Below, one piece after another: positions 9,256-12,711 of a DNA stretch of 12,711 nucleotides. The notes under the pieces were generated by a model. That model was given only the letters and a program-made list of their open reading frames with translations. It did no database searches and had not been told where the DNA came from. The first letter of the stretch is position 1, and every line of letters starts with the position of its first letter. This DNA is from Gallionellaceae bacterium (GTDB lineage Bacteria; Pseudomonadota; Gammaproteobacteria; Burkholderiales; Gallionellaceae), in contig CANFCA010000004.1 of NCBI GenBank assembly GCA_947445045.1, positions 1 through 12,711 on the forward strand, read 5' to 3'. Made by a program: the position numbers and the translations under genes.

Positions 9256-10041
9256 ATGCTAACTATCACCAGCACACAGATTGACGCATGGCTTGCTGGA
9301 TTCATGTTTCCACTGGCCCGCATTCTGGCGATGATTGCCAGCTCGCCGATCTTCGGAAATAAACAAGTCACAACACGCGTCAAAATTGGATTCTCCGTAA
9401 TACTGACTATCATTATCGCCCCTACCATAGGCGCGATGCCCACTGTTGCTATCGGTTCAGGTCAAGGACTGCTCATCATGATCCAACAAATCATCATTGG
9501 CATTGCAATGGGCTTCACCATGCGCCTGATTTTCAGTGCTGTGGAAATGGCGGGAGAGCTATCCGGTTTGCAAATGGGACTGGGCTTTGCCAGCTTTTAC
9601 GATCCAATCAATGCCAATCACTCTGCCATCATCGCGCAATGGTTAGGCATGATTGCCGCATTAGCATTTCTATCCATGAACGGACACTTGTACATGCTAT
9701 CGGGATTAGCTGAAAGTTTTCAAACGCTACCCATAGGCAACATGATGTCCAACCAAGGATTTTATAGCGTGGCAAGTTGGGGAGGCAGTATCTTTGCCTA
9801 TGCCTTGCAGATTTCACTGCCCATATTAGCCGCGTTGCTGATAACAAATATTGCCTTAGGCATACTGACCCGTGCCGCGCCTCAACTCAACCTCTTTGCG
9901 GTCGGGTTTCCCATTACACTGGCGATAGGATTTTTCGTCTTGGCGCTGTCCATGCCTTACTTCTCACCCCTGTTGGATAGGCTGATTCAAGAAGGATTAG
10001 GCACGATGATGATTAATCTTATACAGTCGAACCAGAGGTAG
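9256..10041 (+). CDS. fliR: Flagellar export gate protein FliR
   Basis: FliR is the single-copy subunit of the FliPQR export gate in the inner membrane. I chose ATG 9256 (MLTITSTQIDAWLAGFMFPL), the typical betaproteobacterial FliR N-terminus, giving 261 aa. An in-frame ATG at 9211 would add 15 atypical residues and overlap fliQ by 16 bp. Several hydrophobic helices are visible, along with the conserved GLQMGLGFASFYDP motif at about residues 104-117 and NLFAVGFPITLAIGFFVLA near the C-terminus. It is the last recognisable flagellar gene here. flhB or flhA does not follow; TA remnants begin within about 40 bp and no clear terminator is visible. Confidence 0.97.
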   Translation: MLTITSTQIDAWLAGFMFPLARILAMIASSPIFGNKQVTTRVKIGFSVILTIIIAPTIGAMPTVAIGSGQGLLIMIQQIIIGIAMGFTMRLIFSAVEMAGELSGLQMGLGFASFYDPINANHSAIIAQWLGMIAALAFLSMNGHLYMLSGLAESFQTLPIGNMMSNQGFYSVASWGGSIFAYALQISLPILAALLITNIALGILTRAAPQLNLFAVGFPITLAIGFFVLALSMPYFSPLLDRLIQEGLGTMMINLIQSNQR

Positions 10042-10080
10042 TTTGTAGTGATTCAAACTTCAACTAGCACAAATTACAAC

Positions 10081-10185
10081 ATGCTTGAAGACGGAACAAT
10101 CTGGTTGCTGCTGATTAATGCAAAAAACGAACACGAAAACATTCCTGCCCATATATTGAAAGCTGTGAAGGAGGAAATTAAATGA
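10081..10185 (+). pseudogene. C-terminal remnant of a RelE/HigB-family toxin
   Basis: A 34-codon frame reads MLEDGTIWLLLINAKNEHEN then IPAHILKAVKEEIK. From memory this matches the C-terminal third of RelE-superfamily toxins that pair with HigA2/NadS-type antitoxins (pattern IWLLxxYAKNExxNIPAHxLKxIKEEI). The frame upstream runs back to the fliR stop, but 10045-10080 does not look like that family, so the N-terminal two thirds are gone. Its TGA overlaps the ATG of the next fragment, as toxin and antitoxin genes do in intact modules. I infer a decayed module truncated by a deletion or junction just after fliR. It is probably not functional. Family assignment was not checked by a search. Confidence 0.5.
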
Positions 10186-10253
10186 CAATGACTGCAAAAG
10201 AATTGCAAAAGCGCGATGTTATGAATGCTCAAAACACACAGACGTACACATAA
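10182..10253 (+). pseudogene. N-terminal remnant of a HigA-type antitoxin
   Basis: A 23-codon frame, MTMTAKELQKRDVMNAQNTQ and three more residues, follows the toxin remnant with an ATGA overlap. It has a consensus Shine-Dalgarno, AGGAGG at 10169-10174, 7 bp upstream. The first dozen residues resemble the start of HigA2/NadS-type antitoxins (TAKELxKRDV), after which the similarity stops and a TAA follows. The helix-turn-helix part expected at residues 30-90 is missing. The strong ribosome binding site on so short a frame indicates that a real gene once started here. What is left could still be translated but cannot be an antitoxin. Confidence 0.45.
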
Positions 10254-10268
10254 AAATCCCGTGAATTC

Positions 10269-10297
10269 TTGACAGAGGGTAGTTTATAAACTACAAT
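10269..10297 (+). promoter_or_regulatory. Sigma-70 promoter of the higBA-like module
   Basis: A perfect -35 box TTGACA (10269-10274) is separated by 17 bp from a -10 box TACAAT (10292-10297, five of six consensus bases). The normal start would be near 10304, while the toxin ATG is at 10301. The transcript would therefore be leaderless or begin a few bases early. No Shine-Dalgarno precedes the ATG. Confidence 0.8.
10279..10294. promoter_or_regulatory. Perfect 16-bp palindrome, probable operator of the higBA-like module
   Basis: GTAGTTTATAAACTAC is a perfect 16-bp palindrome lying in the spacer and reaching into the -10 box. A dimeric helix-turn-helix antitoxin bound here would block RNA polymerase, which is the usual autoregulation of such modules. 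The binding is inferred; the symmetry is plain in the sequence. Confidence 0.75.
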
Positions 10298-10300
10298 AAA

Positions 10301-10598
10301 ATGATTGAAATAAAGCAGACCGAGACATTCCGAAAATGGCGAATGCGGCTTAAGGATGAACGGGTACGAGGTTTGATAGCGTCCCGCTTAGACCGTCTTA
10401 GCTTCGATCATGCTGGGGATCGTGGAGCCTGTGGGACAGGGGATTAGCGAATTGCGCATCCATTATGGTCCCGGATACCGCATCTACTTTCATAAACGAG
10501 GTGACACGATAATCGTCTTGCTGTGCGGCGGTAATAAGAGTACGCAAGCAAAAGACATCAAGACGGCAAAGCGCTTGGCTACTGAATGGAGTGAATGA
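10301..10598 (+). pseudogene. HI1419/HigB-like toxin (RelE/ParE superfamily), disrupted by a one-base frameshift
   Basis: The family makes small mRNA-cleaving toxins neutralised by the antitoxin encoded next. Frame 1 from ATG 10301 encodes MIEIKQTETFRKWRMRLKDE and continues to LDRLSFDHAGD (residue 40). It then turns to nonsense and stops at TAG 10445-10447. From 10422 the next frame continues the same protein: VEPVGQGISELRIHYGPGYR to the end at TGA 10596. Dropping the single C at 10421 restores a 98-aa protein of normal family length, with the conserved ELRIHYGPGYRIYF and GGNKSTQAKDI motifs. I read this as a recent inactivating insertion or a sequencing error. No known +1 frameshift signal is visible. 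Confidence 0.85.
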
Positions 10599-10599
10599 A

Positions 10600-10887
10600 A
10601 TGGCTGAAAAACTGACTGCATATGATCCCGCTGAGGATTTGGCTTCTGACCAAGCAATGGCAACCTTCATGGCCGAAGCGTTCGAGACGAACGATGCCAG
10701 TTACATCGCGCACGCGCTTGGCGTGGTTGCTCGTGCAAAGGGAATGGCGCAAATTGCTGGACAAACCGGACTTTCTCGCGAGCAGCTTTACCGATCCTTC
10801 AGTGAAAACGGCAACCCGACCCTGAAAACCACTCTTGCCGTGATGAAGGCGCTTGGCCTCGATCTGACCGCCAAGGTTCACGCCTGA
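10600..10887 (+). CDS. HI1420/HigA-like antitoxin (putative addiction module antidote)
   Basis: This 95-aa protein fits the family of small helix-turn-helix antidotes always found just downstream of HI1419-type toxins. It binds the toxin and represses its own promoter. Start ATG 10600 was chosen over GTG 10591: the ribosome binding site GGAG (10588-10591) is 8 bp upstream and the product starts MAEKLTAYDPAEDL, the family N-terminus. The helix-turn-helix lies at about residues 47-80, with GMAQIAGQTGLSREQLYRSF in its core. It begins one base after the toxin stop. The gene is intact although the toxin is frameshifted. Its base composition looks more GC-rich than the flanking DNA, hinting at separate acquisition. 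Confidence 0.87.
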   Translation: MAEKLTAYDPAEDLASDQAMATFMAEAFETNDASYIAHALGVVARAKGMAQIAGQTGLSREQLYRSFSENGNPTLKTTLAVMKALGLDLTAKVHA

Positions 10888-11076
10888 CCAATGTCACCCC
10901 AGAATGCCTAGTGTTCTGATGATGTAAAGCCTGTTACTCATGGGCATCCTTACGGGATCGTACTTGTTTTTACCTTGCTTAGCTTCCGCTTTTCGGCGTG
11001 CATTTTGGTAACATGACCTCCCACAGTGTGCCAATTCTAGTCATTGGTGTATTTTCCACTAAGCGGCTACTGAAAA
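10888..11076. other. Non-coding stretch between the higBA-like module and vapBC
   Basis: I see no gene in either direction. No clear terminator follows the antitoxin; only a weak ATCC/GGAT stem is present near 10946. The right part (about 11028-11076) holds one copy of a diverged 30-bp repeat and then GGCTACTGAAAATTGACAG. The latter faintly recalls the repeated ends of IS21-type elements, but this is too short to assign. Confidence 0.4.
11028..11057. repeat. Diverged 30-bp repeat, copy 1
   Basis: The block starting GTGCCAATTC matches 12307-12336 at 22 of 30 positions without gaps, including the first ten. The two copies lie in the same orientation on either side of vapBC plus the orphan antitoxin. 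It may be a fragment of an old mobile or dispersed intergenic sequence. Confidence 0.45.
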
Positions 11077-11105
11077 TTGACAGTTCATACAGAAATCTGT
11101 ATTGT
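11077..11105 (+). promoter_or_regulatory. Sigma-70 promoter of vapBC
   Basis: A perfect -35 TTGACA (11077-11082) is followed by a 17-bp spacer and -10 TATTGT (11100-11105, four of six consensus bases). The predicted start is at about 11112, exactly the A of the vapB ATG, so the mRNA should be leaderless. No Shine-Dalgarno is present. Confidence 0.7.
11087..11102. promoter_or_regulatory. Inverted repeat over the vapBC promoter, probable operator
   Basis: ATACAGA-AA-TCTGTAT has perfect 7-bp arms around a 2-bp centre and covers the spacer and first bases of the -10 box. It is the likely binding site of the VapB (or VapBC) repressor. It is 16 bp long, like the palindrome of the higBA-like module, but the sequence differs. 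Confidence 0.7.
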
Positions 11106-11111
11106 TATTCC

Positions 11112-11357
11112 ATGAAGACTACTCTTGATATCAACGATTCTCTACTTGCCAATGCTAAAGCACTAGCAGCGCAACAACGAACCAGTCTAACGCGACTAAT
11201 CGAAGAAGGATTGCAACTTCGCCTTCGATCTTCTACTGCCTCAACTAAAGTGAGTAAACGAAAGATCCCTGTATTTAAAGGGCGAGGAGGGATTGTTGCT
11301 GGACTAAACCTATGCAGCAATAAGGCAATGCTGGATGCTGCAGACGATGACGCCTGA
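11112..11357 (+). CDS. vapB: VapB-type antitoxin
   Basis: This 81-aa protein begins MKTTLDINDSLLANAKALAA, the N-terminus of ribbon-helix-helix-like VapB antitoxins (strand TTLDI, then helices to about residue 40). It is followed by a basic linker and a C-terminal toxin-wrapping tail (about 52-81) ending in a run of acidic residues (DAADDDA). It should bind DNA as a dimer at the inverted repeat over its promoter and hold VapC inactive. The frame is open upstream to 10998, but the start is ATG 11112 because the homologous N-terminus and the promoter both end there. It overlaps vapC by 11 bp. Confidence 0.88.
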   Translation: MKTTLDINDSLLANAKALAAQQRTSLTRLIEEGLQLRLRSSTASTKVSKRKIPVFKGRGGIVAGLNLCSNKAMLDAADDDA

Positions 11358-11784
11358 TGTAAATGTATTGATTGCAGCGTCTCGTAGTGATCATCCTCAT
11401 CACAAAACAGCCTATGCGTGGCTGAATGAAGCCGTGGAAAATTGTGCAGATGGTGCTACCCTGAAGTTAATGCCAATGGTTGCAGCCAGTTTTTTGCGGC
11501 TAGTCACAAATGTGAAAATATTTGTCCATCCTACACCCATGGAAGATGCCACAAAATTTCTGGATGCAATTCTTTCGGTGCCGGGCGTTGAAATGCCGTA
11601 TCTTGGCTCGGAATGGTCGATAATGCGACAACTCTGTTTAGAGAAAAATCTAACTGCCAACGACATTCCAGACGCATGGCTCGCGGCGGCAGTGATTCAT
11701 CTTGGTGAACACCTTGTAACATTTGATACGGATTTTAAAAGACTGCTAAAACGAGCTCAAGTGACTGTGCTTGTACACGAATAA
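11347..11784 (+). CDS. vapC: VapC toxin, PIN-domain ribonuclease
   Basis: VapC toxins are Mg-dependent RNases that cleave tRNA or rRNA. The 145-aa product starts MTPDVNVLIAASRSDHPHH; an in-frame ATG at 11335 would add four residues. PIN acidic residues are visible: D4, D106/D109 in ANDIPDAWLAAA, and D127/D129 in TFDTDF. The segment MVAASFLRLVTNVKIF (44-59) matches the subfamily related to mycobacterial VapCs (TIGR00028-like). At the place where many PIN proteins have a Glu it has Ser48, which I believe is a subfamily trait rather than damage. Full length and an overlapping antitoxin suggest a working module. Confidence 0.9.
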   Translation: MTPDVNVLIAASRSDHPHHKTAYAWLNEAVENCADGATLKLMPMVAASFLRLVTNVKIFVHPTPMEDATKFLDAILSVPGVEMPYLGSEWSIMRQLCLEKNLTANDIPDAWLAAAVIHLGEHLVTFDTDFKRLLKRAQVTVLVHE

Positions 11785-11821
11785 TTAATGTAAACAACTA
11801 AAATTGGCGTACACCGGTATC

Positions 11822-11854
11822 TGCTTACTTGTAAGCAAATATAAATACTTGTAA
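11822..11854. promoter_or_regulatory. Palindrome plus repeated core, possible operator pair
   Basis: TGCTTAC-TT-GTAAGCA (11822-11837) has perfect 7-bp arms. Its core TACTTGTAA (11826-11834) recurs at 11846-11854, exactly 20 bp away, or two helical turns. This looks like two sites for one dimeric regulator, 38 bp after the vapC stop and about 100 bp before the orphan antitoxin. I found no good promoter next to it, so its owner is unknown. Confidence 0.5.
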
Positions 11855-11873
11855 TGGTTCTTAGTGCCACATT

Positions 11874-11906
11874 GTGAACTTCAACTTTATACCCCGTTGG
11901 GTTCAC
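11874..11906. repeat. Imperfect inverted repeat (GTGAAC...GTTCAC)
   Basis: Arms GTGAAC (11874-11879) and GTTCAC (11901-11906), plus inner AAC/GTT pairs, could form a short stem with an internal loop and a 10-base loop. There is no T-run, so it does not look like an intrinsic terminator. Its role is unknown. Confidence 0.3.
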
Positions 11907-11950
11907 GGCATAATTCGCGCGTCTATTAACCAAATTTATTAGTGATTCCC

Positions 11951-12202
11951 ATGGCAACTGAAAAAGCTACTCCTCAAAGTAAAACAGAATTTACTAGGTG
12001 CCTAGTTATTCAAGTAGAGAAAATGGTGAAAGAGTCTGGTGAGATAGAAGGCTTTGACGCAGAAAAATGGGTTGGTGACTGGCTTCAACATCCCATACCA
12101 GCTCTTGGAGACAAGAAGCCTGTAGAACTTATGGGTACAACTGATGGTCAGGATATTATTTCCAGGATATTGGCTCAGATCCAGTCGGGAGCATACGCCT
12201 AA
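11951..12202 (+). CDS. Orphan antitoxin with MbcA/ParS/Xre toxin-binding domain (DUF2384-like)
   Basis: The 83-aa product MATEKATPQSKTEFTRCLVI... has a short helical N-terminus and then the pattern of the MbcA/ParS/Xre antitoxin C-terminal domain. That pattern comprises GFDAEKWVGDWLQHPIPALG (34-53), KKPVELMGTTDGQDII (55-70) and the typical end SGAYA. In complete modules this domain neutralises a RES-domain toxin that degrades NAD+, encoded just downstream. Here no RES gene follows in the 236 bp before brnT, and the protein lacks the N-terminal Xre helix-turn-helix, so it may not bind DNA. It could be a remnant, an anti-toxin against a toxin elsewhere, or a stand-alone regulator. No Shine-Dalgarno or convincing promoter is visible. 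Start ATG 11951 was preferred to GTG 11942. Confidence 0.68.
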   Translation: MATEKATPQSKTEFTRCLVIQVEKMVKESGEIEGFDAEKWVGDWLQHPIPALGDKKPVELMGTTDGQDIISRILAQIQSGAYA

Positions 12203-12404
12203 AAAGTAAAGTTGAATCCTTGTTGGACTAAGTAAATGAGGCTATTTAGGTGAATTATGAGGGGCAGCTTTATAGGGCTGAATTAGTTTCATAAATTTGC
12301 AGGTCAGTGCCAATTCCGGTCGTTCGAAAATATTCCTCATTGCAGATATTCACATGGAATATGTATGTGCCAGCACTCAAATACTTCCGATGAAATTAGA
12401 AAAA
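12203..12404. other. Non-coding stretch between the orphan antitoxin and brnT
   Basis: No gene is visible on either strand; the longest frames starting with ATG are under ten codons (for example at 12257). No RES-domain toxin or fragment of one is recognisable here. The stretch contains copy 2 of the diverged 30-bp repeat. Confidence 0.5.
12307..12336. repeat. Diverged 30-bp repeat, copy 2
   Basis: GTGCCAATTCCGGTCGTTCG and ten further bases match 11028-11057 at 22 of 30 positions without gaps, in the same orientation. It lies 104 bp after the orphan antitoxin. Confidence 0.45.
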
Positions 12405-12433
12405 TTGCACTATATGTATAATATATGTATATT
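12405..12433 (+). promoter_or_regulatory. Possible promoter of brnTA
   Basis: TTGCAC (12405-12410) and TATATT (12428-12433) are 17 bp apart, and the predicted start near 12440 falls on the brnT ATG (12439). The -35 match is poor (three of six). A perfect TATAAT also occurs at 12417-12422 but lacks a -35 partner, so which -10 is used is open. Confidence 0.45.
12411..12431. promoter_or_regulatory. Tandem TATATGTATA repeat, probable BrnA operator
   Basis: TATATGTATA occurs at 12411-12420 and again at 12422-12431, a period of 11 bp or one helical turn, between the candidate -35 and -10 boxes. Tandem sites one turn apart suit cooperative binding by a ribbon-helix-helix repressor such as BrnA. AT-rich sequence makes chance repeats easier, so this is a moderate inference. 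Confidence 0.5.
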
Positions 12434-12438
12434 GCGGT

Positions 12439-12705
12439 ATGAGCATAGAATTCGATCAAAAGAAAGCCGCATCTAATCTGAAAAAACACAGTGTGTCTTT
12501 TGATGAAGCCTCATCCGCATTACTGGATCCAATGGCGTTAGTTCGGGAAGACGAGGATGCAAATGATGAGGTGCGTTTCTTGTTGGTTGGAATGTCAAAT
12601 AAAGGTCATCTGTTGACCGTGTGTTACACACTGCGTGTAGAAGTCATACGAATAATTTCTGCACGTTTAGCAACCAAAAATGAACGGAGGCAATATGAAA
12701 GCTGA
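12439..12705 (+). CDS. brnT: BrnT family toxin
   Basis: BrnT is a RelE-fold RNase toxin neutralised by BrnA. The 88-aa product has the family pattern FDQKKAASNLKKHSVSFDEA (5-24), ALLDPMALVREDEDANDE (27-44), RFLLVGMSNKGHLLTVCYT (46-64) and the C-terminal RIISARLATKNERRQYE (71-87). Length and both conserved ends are normal, so it looks intact. There is no good Shine-Dalgarno at the start. The end overlaps brnA by 11 bp and carries GGAGG (12686-12690), the ribosome binding site of brnA. Unlike vapBC, the toxin comes first, as is standard for brnTA. Confidence 0.92.
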   Translation: MSIEFDQKKAASNLKKHSVSFDEASSALLDPMALVREDEDANDEVRFLLVGMSNKGHLLTVCYTLRVEVIRIISARLATKNERRQYES

Positions 12706-12711
12706 ATACGA
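12695..12711 (+). CDS. brnA: BrnA antitoxin, first codons only (cut by window end)
   Basis: ATG 12695 follows GGAGG (12686-12690) by 4 bp and overlaps the end of brnT, the usual position of the brnA antitoxin. Only MKAEY is visible, so the name rests entirely on the neighbouring brnT and the ribosome binding site. BrnA would be the ribbon-helix-helix repressor of the module. Confidence 0.6.

Noticed and set aside
10042..10080. Rho-independent terminator after fliR
   Set aside because: No GC-rich hairpin followed by a T-run is present, so the end of the flagellar transcript could not be located.
10421..10421. Programmed +1 frameshift in the HigB-like toxin
   Set aside because: The site (GAT C GTG) lacks a slippery codon followed by a stop or rare codon and has no stimulatory Shine-Dalgarno-like element; mutation or sequencing error is simpler.
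10410..10598. A separate 62-aa gene on the + strand
   Set aside because: It is the second half of the frameshifted HigB-like toxin, not an independent gene; its first residues after the ATG are the toxin sequence read from the restored frame.
11893..11930. GTTGGGT and nearby AAC/GTT motifs suggesting an integron attC site, which would explain the TA cluster
   Set aside because: The GTTRRRY-like box has no matching RYYYAAC partner at the right distance, the better-paired arms lie outside rather than inside, and no equivalent site follows the other TA modules.
11757..11957. A minus-strand open frame of 66 codons in the vapC-orphan antitoxin gap
   Set aside because: No ribosome binding site or recognisable domain; it overlaps vapC and the palindromic elements and looks like chance.
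12411..12431. CRISPR-like repeat
   Set aside because: Two 10-bp AT-rich copies one base apart are not a CRISPR array; an operator is more plausible.

Overview
The window holds most of a large flagellar (fli) operon followed, directly after fliR, by a short accessory stretch packed with toxin-antitoxin (TA) genes and TA debris. All genes lie on the + strand. The gene order fliF-G-H-I-J-K-L-M-N-O-P-Q-R, the protein sequences and the moderate base composition suggest a betaproteobacterium, possibly of the Nitrosomonadales/Gallionellaceae type. That placement is an impression from the sequences, not a computed assignment.

Region 1 (1-10041) encodes the flagellar basal body. It starts inside fliF (MS ring). 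Then come the C-ring switch protein fliG, the export ATPase complex fliH/fliI/fliJ, the hook-length ruler fliK, the stator-associated fliL, the rest of the C ring (fliM, fliN), and the membrane export gate fliO/fliP/fliQ/fliR. Most junctions overlap by 4-13 bp or are only a few bases apart, so the genes look translationally coupled. The exceptions are fliI-fliJ (57 bp), fliK-fliL (96 bp) and fliQ-fliR (29 bp). flhA and flhB are not in the window.

Region 2 (10042-12711) carries pieces of five different TA families in under 2.7 kb. (a) A relic of a RelE/HigA-type module in which only the toxin-antitoxin junction survives. (b) An HI1419/HI1420-type (HigB/HigA-like) pair whose toxin has a one-base frameshift while the antitoxin is intact. 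(c) A complete vapBC pair. (d) A solitary antitoxin with an MbcA/ParS/Xre toxin-binding domain and no RES toxin beside it. (e) brnT and the first codons of brnA, cut by the window end.

The most interesting structure is regulatory. The frameshifted higBA-like module and vapBC each have a TTGACA -35 box and a 17-bp spacer. The predicted transcription start falls on or within the start codon, there is no Shine-Dalgarno sequence, and a 16-bp palindrome lies across the spacer and -10 box. brnT has a weaker version of the same layout with an 11-bp-period tandem repeat. These toxin-side genes may be read from leaderless mRNAs, while the downstream partner genes of (b) and (e) have good ribosome binding sites. 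A third 16-bp palindrome with a second copy of its core 20 bp away lies between vapC and the orphan antitoxin. A diverged 30-bp repeat brackets the vapBC-orphan antitoxin segment. No IS element, integrase, CRISPR array, tRNA or rRNA gene was recognised.
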